This document shows positions 1-12,562 of a stretch of DNA of 64,000 bases, piece after piece. Within the stretch, counting starts at the first letter, position 1. The number at the start of each line of letters is the position of its first letter. The notes beneath the pieces were generated by a model. It ran no database searches. It saw only the letters and a program-made list of their open reading frames with translations, and was not told where the DNA came from. The stretch is from Inia geoffrensis (taxonomy: Eukaryota; Chordata; Mammalia; Artiodactyla; Iniidae). The DNA lies in contig CM070910.1 of the NCBI GenBank assembly GCA_036417435.1, forward strand, positions 72,586,784 to 72,650,783, read 5' to 3'. A program made the translations under genes and the position numbers.

Positions 1-2399
1 CATTCCCTAACCATAACCCTAAACCTAAACCTGACTCTCTTCTGAGGCCTTACCCTCACTCGTGCCCTAATCTTAACCAGTACAGCAACACTAACTCGTG
101 CCCTCAAACGTACGCTAACCCTTAAGCATTGTCGTACCCTAAACTGTACCCTAATCCCTCCCCATTCCCTAATCCTAAACCTAAACCAAATCCTAACCCT
201 GACCCTCACCTGAAGCCTTACCCTCAGCCGTGCCCTATTATTAACCAGGACACCGACACTAAACCGTGCCCTCACACGTATGCTAACACTAAACCGCAGC
301 CGTAGCATAAACAGTACCCTAATCCCTCTCCATTCCCCTACACTAAACCTAACCTGAACCCTAACCCTGACACTCACCCGAAGTTTTACCCTCTCCACTG
401 TCCTAATTTTAACCAGGACTTCAACAACAACACATGCCCACCAACGTAGGCTAGCCCTAAACCGTTGCTGTACCCTAAACTGTACCCTAAACCCTCCCCA
501 TTCCCTAACCCTAACACTAAATCAAACCCTAAACCTGACCCTATTCCGAGGTCTTACCCTCACCCGTGCCCTGATCTTAACCAGTACACCAACACTAACT
601 CGGGCCCTCACACGTATGCTAACCCTTAAGCGTTGTCATATGGTAAACTGTACCCTAATCCCTCTCCATTCCCTAACCCTAACCCTAACCAGAATTCTTA
701 CCCTGACCCTCACCCGAAGACTTACCCTCAACCGTGACCTAAACTTAACCAGTACACCAACACTAACACTAACCCTCACATGTACGCTAACCCTTAACCA
801 TTGCCGTACCCTAAACTGTACCCTAAACCCTTCCCATTCCCTAACCCTAACCCTAACCCGACACCTAACCCTGAGAGTCACCCGAAGAGTTACCCTCACC
901 TGTGTCCTAATTTTAACCAGTACACCAACACTAAACATTTCCCTCACACGTACGTTAACCCTAAACTGCAGCCGTACCTTAACCTGTACCCTAATCACTC
1001 CCCATTCCCTAACCCTAAGCCTAACCCTAAACCTGACTCTCCCCAGAAGCCTTACATTCACCCGTGCCCTAATATTAATCAATACACCAACACTAAGTCG
1101 TGCCCTCACACGTACGCCAACCCTTAAACATTGTAGTACATTAAATTCTACCCGAAGCCAACCCCATTCCCTAACACTAACCCTAAACCGAACCCTATCC
1201 CTGACCCTCATCCGAAGCCTTACCCTCACCGGTGACCTTATCTTAACCAGTACACCAAAACTAAATCATGCCCTCACACGTACGCTTAGCCTAAACCGCA
1301 GCCGTACCCTAACCTGTACCCTAATCACTCTCCATTCCCTAACCCTAACCCTAATCCGAACCATAAGCCTGACACTCACCAGAAACTTTAACCTCATCCG
1401 TGTCCTAATTTTAACCAGGACTTCAACACTAACACAGGCTCTGCAACGTAGGCTAACACTAAACAGTTGCCGTACCTTAGCATGTACCCTAATCCCTCCC
1501 CATTGCCTAACACTAACCCTAACCCGATCCCTAAACCTGACTCATTTCTGAGGCTTAAACCTCACCCGTGCCCGAATCTTAACCAGTACACCATCACTAA
1601 CTCGTGCCCTCATATGTAAGCTAACCGTTAAGCATTGTCGTACCCTAAATTGTACCCTAATACCTCCACATTACCTAACCCTAACCGTAACCCGAATCCT
1701 AACCGTGACCCTAACCCGAAGCCTTACCGTCACCCGTGCCCTAAACTTAATCAATACATCAATATTAACCAGGGACCTCACACGTACACGAACCCTAAAC
1801 CGTTGCCGTGCACTAACCTGTAACCTAATCCCTCCCCATTGCCTAACACTAACCCTAAACCCATCCCTAATCCTGTCCCTCTCACGAAGCCTTACCCTGA
1901 CCCGTGCCCTAAACTTAACCAGTACACCAACACTAACTCGTGCCCTCAAACATACGCTAACCCTTAAGCACTGTCGTACCGCAAAGTGTACCCTAATCCC
2001 TCCCCATTCCCTAACCCTAACCCTAACCCGAAACCTAACCCTGCAGGTCACCCAAAGCTTTACCCTCATCCGTGCCCTAATTTTAACCAGTACATCAACA
2101 CTAACCCATATCCTCCAACGTAGGCTAATACTATACTGTTGCCGGACCTTAATCCTTCCCCATTGCCTAACCCTAACCCTAACCCGATCCCTAATCCTGT
2201 CCCTCAACTGAAGCCTTACCCTCACCCGTGCCCTAATCTTAACCAGTACACCAGCACTAACTCTTGCCCTCACATGTACGCTAACCCTTAAGCGTTGTCG
2301 TACCTTAAACTGTACCCTAATCTCTTCCAAATCACTAACACTAACCCTAAACCGAATCCTAAACCTGACCTTCACCCGAAGCCTAACCCTCACACGTGA

Positions 2400-3960
2400 C
2401 CTAATCTTAACCTGTACACCAACACTAACTCGTGCCTTCACACGTACGCTAACCCTTAAGGGATGTTGTACCCTAACCTGTACCCTAATCCCTCCCCATT
2501 CCCTAACCCTAACCCTAACCCAAATCCTAAACCTGACCCTCTTCCGAGGCCTTACCCTCACCCGTGCCCTAATCTTAACTAGTACACCAACACTAACTTG
2601 TGCCGTCACACGTACGCTAACGCTTAAGCATTGTCGTACCCTAAACTGTACCCTAAACCCTCCCCTTTCCCTAACCCTAACCCTAACCCGAATCCTAACA
2701 CTGACCCTAACCCGAAGCCTTAACCCCTTCCGTGCCCTAAACTTAATCAATACATCAATATTAACCCGTGACCTCACACGTACACGAACCCTAAAACTTT
2801 GCCGTACACTAACCTGTAACATAATCCCTCCCCATTGCCTAAACATAACCCTAACCCAATCCCTAATCCTGTCCCTCACACGAAGCCTTACCCACACCCG
2901 TGCCCTAATCTTAACCAGTACACCAGCACTAACTCGTGCCCTGACACGTACGCTAACACTTAAGCGCTGTGGTACGTTAAACTGTACCCTACTCCCTCCC
3001 CATTCCCTAACACTAACCCTAACCCGAATCCTAACACTGACCCTCACCCGAAGCCTTACCCTCACCCGTGCCCTAATCTTAACCAGTACACCAACACTAA
3101 ACCGTACCCTCACACGTACGCTAACACTAAACCGCAGCCGTACCCTAACCAGTACCCTAATCCCTCTCCCTTCCCTAACCATAACCTTAAACCGAACACA
3201 AACCTTGACACTCACCCGAAGCTTTACACTCACCCGGGTCCTCATTTTAACCAGTACATCAACACTAAACAATGACCTCCAACGTAGTCTAACACTAAAC
3301 CGTTGCCGTACCCGTACCCTAACCTGTACCCAAATGCATCCCAGTTGCCTAACACTAACCCTAACACGATCCCTAGTCCTGTCCCTCACCCAAAGCCTCA
3401 CCCTCACCCGTGCCCTAATCTTAACCAGTACACCAACACTAACTCGTGCCCTCACACGTACGCTAACCCTTAAGGGATGTTGTACCCTAACCTGTACCCT
3501 AATCCCTCCCCATTCCCTAACCCTAACCCTAACCCAAATCCTAAACCTGACCCTCTTCCGAGGCCTTACCCTCAACCGTGACTTAATCTTAACTAGTACA
3601 CCAACACTAACATGTGCCCTCACACGTACGCTAACACTTAAGCGTTGTCGTACCCTAAACTGTACCCTAAACCCTCCCCATACCCTAACCCTAACCCTTA
3701 GCCGAATCGTAAACCTGACCCTAACCCGAAGCTTTACGCTCACCCGTGCCCTAAACTTGATCAATACATCAATATTAACCCGTGACCTCACACGTACACG
3801 AACCCTAAACCGTTGCCGTACACTAACCTGTAACCTAATCCCTCCCCATTGCCTAACCCTAACCCTAACCCTATCCCTAATCTTGTCCCTCACACGAAGC
3901 TTTACCCTCACCCGTGCCCTAATCTTAACCAGTACACCCACACTAACTCGTACCTTCACA
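2400..3960 (+). repeat. Local tandem duplication, offset 1,014 bp (about six monomers)
   Basis: The segment of about 2,400-2,945 recurs at about 3,414-3,960. Matching points are GGATGTTGTACC at 2,461 and 3,475, and the TCAATACATC-type monomer (ACTTAATCAA at 2,741, ACTTGATCAA at 3,755). The offset of 1,014 bp is six monomers. The copies have diverged by scattered substitutions, so this is an older duplication than the near-identical pairs further right. Confidence 0.7.
3721..3890 (+). repeat. Exemplar monomer, TCAATACATCAATATT subtype
   Basis: A fourth subtype reads ATCAATACATCAATATTAACC (about 3,760-3,780), then GACCTCACACGTACACGAACC and CTAACCTGTAACCTAATCC. The hexamer register is maintained and the words differ from the other subtypes at fixed places. 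It is often followed by a CATTGCCTAACC and TCCTGTCCCTCAC linker. Limits are approximate. Confidence 0.65.
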
Positions 3961-4249
3961 CGTACGCTAATCCTTAAGGGATGTTGTACCCTAACCTTTA
4001 CCCTATTCCCTCCCCATTCCCTAAGCCTAACCCTATCCCAAATCCTAAACCTGACCCTCTTCCAAGGCCTTACCCACACCCGTGCCCTAATCCCGACTAG
4101 TACACCAACACTAACTCGTGCACTCACAGGTACGCTAACCCTTAAGTGTTGTGATACCCAAAACTGTACCCTAATCCCTCCCCATTCCCTAACCCTAACC
4201 CAAATCCTAAATCTGACCCTAACCCGAAGCCTTACCCTCACCCGTGCCC

Positions 4250-5885
4250 TAATCTTAACCAGTACACCAACACTAACTCGTGCCCTCACACGTACTCTAA
4301 CCCTTAAGCATTGTCATACCCTAAACTGTATCCTAATCCCTTCCCATTCCCTAACCCTAACCCTAAACAGAATACTAGCACTGACCCTCATCCGAAGCCT
4401 GACTCTCACACATGACCTTATCTTAACCAGTACACCAACCAACAGTAAACTGTGCAGTCACACGTACACTAACACTAAACCGCAGCCGTACCCTAACCTG
4501 TACCCTAATCCCTCTCCATTCCCTAAAACGAACCCAAACCTGACACTCACCCGAAATTTTACCCTCACCCATGTCCTAATTTTAACCAGTACATCAACAC
4601 TAACCCATGCCATCCAACGTAGGCTAATCCTAAACCATTGCCGTACCCTAACCTGTCCCTAAACGCTCCCCATTCCCTAACCAAAACCCTGACCCGAATC
4701 CTAAACGTGACACTCACCCGAAGCCTTACGCTCACCCGTGACCTAATCTTAATCAGTAAACCAACACTAAACTTTACACTCACACGTACGCTAGCTCTAA
4801 GCCGCAGCTGGACCCTAACCTGTACCCTAATCCCTCTCCATTCCCTAACCCTAACCCTAACCCGAACACTAAACCTGACACTCACCTGAAGCTTTACCCT
4901 CACCCGTGTCCTAATTTTAACCAGTACATCAACACTAACCCATGCCCTCCAATGTAGGCTAAACCTAAACCGTTGCCGTACACTAACCTGTACCCTAATC
5001 CCTCCTCATTTCCTAACCCTAACCCTAATCGAAACCCTAAACCTGACCCTCTTCTGAGGCCTTACCCTCACGCGTGACCTATTCTTAACCAGTACACCAT
5101 CATTAACTGGTGCCCTCACACATACGTTAACCCTTAAGCGTTGTCGTACCCTAAACTGTTCCCAAACCACTCCCCATTCACTAACCCAAACCCTAACCCG
5201 AATCCGAACCCTGACCCGCACCGAAGCCTTACCCTCACCAATGCCCTAATCTTAACCTGTACACCAAAACTAACTCATAGCCTCACACATACGCTAACCC
5301 TTAAGCGTTGTCGTTCCCTAAACTGTATCCAAATCCCTCCCCATTCCCTAACCCTAACCCTAACACGAATCCTAAACCTGACCCTCACCCGAAGCCTTAC
5401 CCTCACCCGTGCCCTAATCTTAACCAGTACACCAACACTAACTCGTGCCCTCACACGTACGCTAACACTTAAGCGTTGTTGTACCCTAAACTGTACCCTA
5501 ATCCCTCCCCATTCCCTACCCCTAACCCTAACACCAATACTAACACTGAACCTCACCCGAAGCATTACCCTCACCGGTGTCCTATTTTTAAACAGTATGT
5601 CAACACCTACACATGCCCTCCAACGTAGGCAAACCCTAAACCGTTGCCATACCCTAACCTGTCTCCTAATCCCTCCCCATTGCCAAGCCTTAACCTTAAC
5701 ACGATACCTAATCCTGTCCCTCACCGAAGCCTTACACTCACCCGTGCCCTAAACTTAACCAGTACACCAACAATAACTTGGGCCCTCACACATACACTAA
5801 CCGTTAAGTGTTGTCGTACCCTAAACTGTACCCTAATCCCACCCCATTCCCTAACCCTAACCCTAACCTGAAACCAAACCCGGTC
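4250..5885 (+). repeat. Multi-monomer block, copy 1 of 5
   Basis: About 1.6 kb (ten monomers) that recurs in the same order at about 8.25, 10.93, 16.11 and 28.66 kb. Diagnostic points are the AAACAGAATA motif near 4,365, the CTTCTGAGGCCTTACC step near 5,050-5,066 and the GCCAAGCCTTAACC step near 5,682. The offset to the next copy is 4,006 bp over most of its length. A 4-bp insertion near 4,438 (ACCAACCAACAG against ACCAACAG) is private to this copy. Confidence 0.75.
5382..5549 (+). repeat. Exemplar 168-bp monomer, CTTAAG subtype
   Basis: This monomer sits close to the consensus and is exactly 168 bp to the equivalent point of the next copy at 5,550. Cut every 6 bases, it gives 28 words in register. 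Several are perfect or near CCCTAA; others are clear derivatives, such as CCCGAA, CCCGTG, CCAGTA, CACCAA, CACTAA, CTCGTG, CACGTA, CGCTAA and ACTGTA. The hallmarks of this subtype are CTCGTGCCCTCACACGTACG followed by CTTAAGCGTTGT. The last third holds the best preserved telomeric patch, with CCC runs 6 bp apart. Confidence 0.85.
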
Positions 5886-6739
5886 CCTCACCCGAAGCCT
5901 TACCCTCACCCGTGACCTAATCTTAACCAGTACACCAACACTAAACTGTGCCCTCACACATACGTTAACCCTATACTGCAGCCGTACCCTAACCTGTACC
6001 CTAATCCCTCCCCATTCCCTAACCGTAACCCTAACCCGATCCCTAATCCTGTCCCTCACCCGAAGCCTTACCCACACCCGTGCGCTAATATTAACCAGTA
6101 CACCAACACTAACTCGTGCGCTCATATGTACGCTAACCCTTAAGCGTTGTCGTACCCTAAACTGTATCCTAATACCTCCCCATTCACTAACCCTAACCCT
6201 AACCCGAATCCTAACCCTGACCCTCAACCGAAGCCTTACCCTTACCCGTGCCCTAAACTCAATCAATAGAGCAATATTAACCCGTGACCTCACACGTAAT
6301 CGAACCCTAAACCGTTGCCGTACACTAACCTGTAACCTAATCCCTCCCCATTGCCTAACCCTAACCCTAACCCCATCCTTAATACTGTCCCTCACACGAA
6401 GCCTTACCCTCACCCGTGCCCTAAACTTAACCAGTACACCAACACTAAACCGTGCCCTCACACGTACGCTAACCCTTAAGCATTGTCGTACCCAAAACTG
6501 TACCCTAATCCCTCCCAATTCCCTAACCCTAACCCTAAACCGAAATCTAACCCTGACAGTCACCCGAAGCTTTACCCTCACCGGTGTCCTAATTTTAGCC
6601 AGTACATCAACATTAACCCATGCCCTCCAACGTAGGCTAATCCGAAACCATTCCCGTAAGCTAAACTGTACCCTAATCCCTCCCCATTCCCTACCCCTAA
6701 CCCGAATCCTAACACTGACCCTCACCCGAAGCCTTACCC

Positions 6740-6900
6740 TGACCGGTGACCTAATCTTAACCAGTACACCAACACTAAAACCTGCTCTCACATGTACGCT
6801 AACCCTAAACCGCAGCCGTACCCTAGCCTGTAACCTAATCACTCTCCGTTCCCTAACCCTAACCCTAACCTGAATCCAAACCCTGACCCTCACCAGAAGC
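6740..6900 (+). repeat. Exemplar monomer, GCAGCCG subtype
   Basis: This subtype replaces the CTTAAGCGTTGTCG segment with CTAAACCGCAGCCGTACC (core at 6,811-6,820) and usually has TCTCCATT instead of TCCCCATT. It tends to follow a CTTAAG-type or GTGACCTAATCTT-type monomer and to precede a monomer carrying CTAATTTTAACC. The limits given are approximate because monomer boundaries in a continuous hexamer array are arbitrary. Confidence 0.7.
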
Positions 6901-7214
6901 CTTACCCTCACCCGTGACCTAATCTTAACCAGTACACCAACACTAAACTGCGCCCTCACACGTACGTTAACCCTAAACTGCAGCCGTACCCTAACCTGTA
7001 CCCTAATCCCTCCCCATTCCCTAACTCTAAACCTAACCCTAAACCTGACTCTCCCCAGAAGCCTTACATACACCCGTGCCCTAATCTTAATCAATACATC
7101 AATACTAACCTGTGCCCTCACACGTACACGAACTCTAAACTGTTGCCGTACAGTAACCGGTAACCTAATCCCTCCCCATTTCCTAACCCTACCCCTAACA
7201 CGAACCCTAATCCT

Positions 7215-9888
7215 GTCCCTCACCCGAAGCCTTACCCTCACCCGTGCCCTAATCTTAACCATTACACCAACACTAACACTTGCCCTCACACGTACGCCAA
7301 CCCTGAAGCGTTGTCGTACATTAAACTCTACCCGAATCCCTCCCCATTCCCTAACACTAACCCTAACCCGAATCCTAACCCTGACCCAAAACCGAAGCCT
7401 TACTCTCACCGGTGACCTAATCTTAACCAGTACACCAACACTAAATCATGCCCTCACACGTACTCTTCCCCTAAACCGCAGCCGTACCCTTAACCTGCAC
7501 CCTAATCACTCTCCATTCCCTAACCCTAACCCTAATCCGAACCCTAACCCTGACAGTCAGCCGAAGCTTTACCCTCACTCGTGCCCTAATTTTAACCAGT
7601 ACATAAACACTAACACAGGCTCCACAACGTAGGCTAACCCTAAACCGTTGCCGTATCCTAACCTGTACCCTGATCCTTCCCCATTGCCTAACCCTAACCC
7701 TAACCCGATCCCTAATCCTGTCCCTCAACTGAAGCCTTACACTCACCCGTGCCCTAATCTTAACCAGTACACCAGCACTAACTCGTGCCCTCACACGTAC
7801 ACTAACCCTTAAGTGTTGTCGTACCTTAAACTGTACCCTAATCCCTCCCCATTCCCTAACACTAACCCTAACGTGAATCCTAACCCTGACTCTCACCCGA
7901 AGCCTTACCCTCACACGTGACCTAATCTTAACCAGTACACCAACACTAAACCGTGCCATCACACGTACGCTAACACTAAACCGCAGCCGTACCATAACCA
8001 GTACCCTAAATCCTCTCCCTTCCCTAACCATAACCTTAAACCGAACCCTAACCCTGACACTCACCCGAAGCTTTACACTCACCCGTGTCCTAATTTTAAC
8101 CAGTACATCAACACTAACCAATGTCCTCCAACGTAGTCTAACACTAAACCATTGCCGTTCCCTAAACTGTACCCAAATCCGTCCCCGTTGCCTAACACTA
8201 AGCCTAACACAATCCCTAGCCCTGTCCCTCAGCCGAAGCCTTACCCTCACCCGTGCCCTAATCTTAACCAGTACACCAACACTAACTCATGCCTTCACAC
8301 GTGCTCTAACCCTTAAGCATTGTCGTACCCTAAACTGTATCCTAATCCCTTCCCATTCCCTAACCCTAACCCTAAACAGAATAGTAGCCCTGACACTCAC
8401 CCGAAGCCTGACTCTCACACGTGACCTTATCTTAACCAGTACACCAACAGTAAACTGTGCCCTCACTCGTACACTAACCCTAAACAGCAGCCGTACCCTA
8501 ACCTGTACCCTAATCCCTCTCCATTCCCTAAACCGAACCCAAACCTGACACTCACCCGAAGCTTTACCCTCACCCATGTCCTAATTTTAACGAGTACATC
8601 AACATTAACCCATGCCATCCAATGTAGGCTAATCCTAAACCATTGCCGTACCCTAACCTGTTCCCTAAACCCTCCCCATTCCCTAACCCAAACCCTGACA
8701 CGAATCCTAACCGTGACACTCACCCGAAACCATACGCTCACCCGTGACCTAATCTTAATCAGTAAACCAACACTAAGCTTTACATTCACACGTACGCTAG
8801 CTCTAAACCGCAGCCGGACCCTAACCTGTACCCTAATCCCTCTCCATTCCCTAACCCTAACCCTAACCCGAACACTAAACCTGACACTCACCTGAAGCTT
8901 TACCCTCACCCGTGTCCTAATTTTAACCAGTACATCAACACTAACCCATGCCCTCCAACGTAGGCTAACCCTAAACCGTTGCCGTACACTAACCTGTACC
9001 CTAATCCCTCCCCATTTCCTAACCCTAACCCTAAACGAAACCCTAAGGCTGACCCTCTTCTGAGGCCTTACCCTCACGCGTAACCTATTCTTAACCAGTA
9101 AACCATCATTAACTGGTGCCCTCACACATACGTTAACCCTTAAGCGTTGTCGTACCCTAAACTGTTCCCAAACCACTCCCCATTCACTAACCCATACCCT
9201 AACCCGAATCCGAACCCTGACCCGCACCGAAGCCTTACCCTCACCAATGCCCTAATCTTAACCTGTACACCAAAATTAACTCATAGCCTCACACGTACGC
9301 TAACCCTTAAGCGTTGTCGTTCCCTAAACTGTATCCAAATCCCTCCCCATTCCCTAACCCTAACCCTAACACGAATCCTAAACCTGACCCTCACCCGAAG
9401 CCTTACCCTCACCCGTGCCCTAATCTTAACCAGTACACCAACACTAACTCGTGCCCTCACACGTACGCTAACACTTAAGCGTTGTTGTACCCTAAACTGT
9501 ACCCTAATCCCTCCCCATTCCCTACCCCTAACCCTAACACCAATACTAACACTGAACCTCACCCGAAGCATTACCCTCACCGGTGTCCTATTTTTAAAAA
9601 GTATGTCAACACCTACACATGCCCTCCAACGTAGGCAAACCCTAAACCGTTGCCATACCCTAACCTGTACCTTAATCCCTCCCCATTGCCAAGCCTTAAC
9701 CTTAACACGATACCTAATCCTGTCCCTCACCGAAGCCTTACACTCACCCGTGCCCTAAACTTAACCAGTACACCAACAATAACTTGGGCCCTCACACATA
9801 CACTAACCGTTAAGTGTTGTCGTACCCTAAACTGTACCCTAATCCCACCCCATTCCCTAACCCTAACCCTAACCTGAAACCAAACCCG
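7215..9888 (+). repeat. Large tandem duplication of 2,674 bp, copy 1
   Basis: This is followed directly by a near-identical copy at 9,889-12,562. Matched points include the CCCTCACCCG step at 7,217 and 9,891, and corresponding stretches keep a constant offset of 2,674 bp with very few substitutions (for example 7,471-8,250 against 10,145-10,924). The length is about 16 monomers. The near identity and lack of indels indicate a recent unequal exchange. It contains copy 2 of the five-copy block (about 8,255-9,888). Confidence 0.9.
8880..9050 (+). repeat. Exemplar monomer, CTAATTTTAACC / CCAACGTAGG subtype
   Basis: A third subtype is marked by GTGTCCTAATTTTAACCAGT, then ACATCAACACTAACCCATG and CTCCAACGTAGG (about 8,953-8,963). 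It is followed by a GTTGCCG or GTTGCTG landmark, and often by a CTCTTCCGAGGCC or CATTGCCTAACC linker into the next monomer. It recurs through the entire array, including the oldest-looking part (for example near 58,870-58,930). Limits are approximate. Confidence 0.7.
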
Positions 9889-12562
9889 GTCCCTCACCCG
9901 AAGCCTTACCCTCACCCGTGCCCTAATCTTAACCATTACACCAACACTAACACTTGCCCTCACACGTACGCCAACCCTGAAGCGTTGTCGTACATTAAAC
10001 TCTACCCGAATCCCTCCCCATTCCCTAACACTAACCCTAACCCGAATCCTAACCCTGACCCAAAACCGAAGCCTTACTCTCACCGGTGACCTAATCTTAA
10101 CCAGTACACCAACATTAAATCATGCCCTCACACGTACTCTTCCCCTAAACCGCAGCCGTACCCTTAACCTGCACCCTAATCACTCTCCATTCCCTAACCC
10201 TAACCCTAATCCGAACCCTAACCCTGACAGTCAGCCGAAGCTTTACCCTCACTCGTGCCCTAATTTTAACCAGTACATAAACACTAACACAGGCTCCACA
10301 ACGTAGGCTAACCCTAAACCGTTGCCGTATCCTAACCTGTACCCTGATCCTTCCCCATTGCCTAACCCTAACCCTAAACCGATCCCTAATCCTGTCCCTC
10401 AACTGAAGCCTTACACTCACCCGTGCCCTAATCTTAACCAGTACACCAGCACTAACTCGTGCCCTCACACGTACGCTAACCCTTAAGTGTTGTCGTACCT
10501 TAAACTGTACCCTAATCCCTCCCCATTCCCTAACACTAACCCTAACGTGAATCCTAACCCTGACTCTCACCCGAAGCCTTACCCTCACACGTGACCTAAT
10601 CTTAACCAGTACACCAACACTAAACCGTGCCATCACACGTACGCTAACACTAAACCGCAGCCGTACCATAACCAGTACCCTAAATCCTCTCCCTTCCCTA
10701 ACCATAACCTTAAACCGAACCCTAACCCTGACACTCACCCGAAGCTTTACACTCACCCGTGTCCTAATTTTAACCAGTACATCAACACTAACCAATGTCC
10801 TCCAACGTAGCCTAACACTAAACCATTGCCGTTCCCTAAACTGTACCCAAATCCGTCCCCGTTGCCTAACACTAAGCCTAACACAATCCCTAGCCCTGTC
10901 CCTCAGCCGAAGCCTTACCCTCACCCGTGCCCTAATCTTAACCAGTACACCAACACTAACTCATGCCTTCACACGTGCTCTAACCCTTAAGCATTGTCGT
11001 ACCCTAAACTGTATCCTAATCCCTTCCCATTCCCTAACCCTAACCCTAAACAGAATAGTAGCCCTGACACTCACCCGAAGCCTGACTCTCACACGTGACC
11101 TTATCTTAACCAGTACACCAACAGTAAACTGTGCCCTCACTCGTACACTAACCCTAAACAGCAGCCGTACCCTAACCTGTACCCTAATCCCTCTCCATTC
11201 CCTAAACCGAACCCAAACCTGACACTCACCCGAAGCTTTACCCTCACCCATGTCCTAATTTTAACGAGTACATCAACATTAACCCATGCCATCCAATGTA
11301 GGCTAATCCTAAACCATTGCCGTACCCTAACCTGTTCCCTAAACCCTCCCCATTCCCTAACCCAAACCCTGACACGAATCCTAACCGTGACACTCACCCG
11401 AAGCCATACGCTCACCCGTGACCTAATCTTAATCAGTAAACCAACACTAAACTTTACATTCACACGTACGCTAGCTCTAAACCGCAGCCGGACCCTAACC
11501 TGTACCCTAATCCCTCTCCATTCCCTAACCCTAACCCTAACCCGAACACTAAACCTGACACTCACCTGAAGCTTTACCCTCACCCGTGTCCTAATTTTAA
11601 CCAGTACATCAACACTAACCCATGCCCTCCAACGTAGGCTAACCCTAAACCGTTGCCGTACACTAACCTGTACCCTAATCCCTCCCCATTTCCTAACCCT
11701 AACCCTAAACGAAACCCTAAAGCTGACCCTCTTCTGAGGCCTTACCCTCACGCGTAACCTATTCTTAACCAGTAAACCATCATTAACTGGTGCCCTCACA
11801 CATACGTTAACCCTTAAGCGTTGTCGTACCCTAAACTGTTCCCAAACCACTCCCCATTCACTAACCCAAACCCTAACCCGAATCCGAACCCTGACCCGCA
11901 CCGAAGCCTTACCCTCACCAATGCCCTAATCTTAACCTGTACACCAAAATTAACTCATAGCCTCACACGTACGCTAACCCTTAAGCGTTGTCGTTCCCTA
12001 AACTGTATCCAAATCCCTCCCCATTCCCTAACCCTAACCCTAACACGAATCCTAAACCTGACCCTCACCCGAAGCCTTACCCTCACCCGTGCCCTAATCT
12101 TAACCAGTACACCAACACTAACTCGTGCCCTCACACGTACGCTAACACTTAAGCGTTGTTGTACCCTAAACTGTACCCTAATCCCTCCCCATTCCCTACC
12201 CCTAACCCTAACACCAATACTAACACTGAACCTCACCCGAAGCATTACCCTCACCGGTGTCCTATTTTTAAACAGTATGTCAACACCTACACATGCCCTC
12301 CAACGTAGGCAAACCCTAAACCGTTGCCATACCCTAACCTGTACCTTAATCCCTCCCCATTGCCAAGCCTTAACCTTAACACGATACCTAATCCTGTCCC
12401 TCACCGAAGCCTTACACTCACCCGTGCCCTAAACTTAACCAGTACACCAACAATAACTTGGGCCCTCACACATACACTAACCGTTAAGTGTTGTCGTACC
12501 CTAAACTGTACCCTAATCCCACCCCATTCCCTAACCCTAACCCTAACCTGAAACCAAGCCCT
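9889..12562 (+). repeat. Large tandem duplication of 2,674 bp, copy 2
   Basis: This is the second member of the 2,674-bp pair. At the left joint, sequence shared with 5.72-5.89 kb switches, within a CCCTCACCCGAAGCC stretch, to sequence matching 7.22 kb. At the right end (about 12,556) the match returns to the 5.88-kb context, as expected for a tandem duplication. It contains copy 3 of the five-copy block (about 10,930-12,560). Confidence 0.9.

Noticed and set aside
1..600. Functional telomere tract at the window start
   Set aside because: Perfect CCCTAA runs do not exceed about three or four units anywhere; the left edge is the same degenerate satellite as the rest. The terminus, if near, lies outside the window.
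1671..4289. Very long open frames on both strands (872, 829, 652, 571, 562 and 546 codons and many shorter ones)
   Set aside because: Products are low-complexity dipeptide-like strings (RV on the minus strand; LT or PN on the plus strand) that follow the 6-bp period. Monomers of 162 or 168 bp keep the frame open by arithmetic. There is no domain, codon bias or flanking gene signal.
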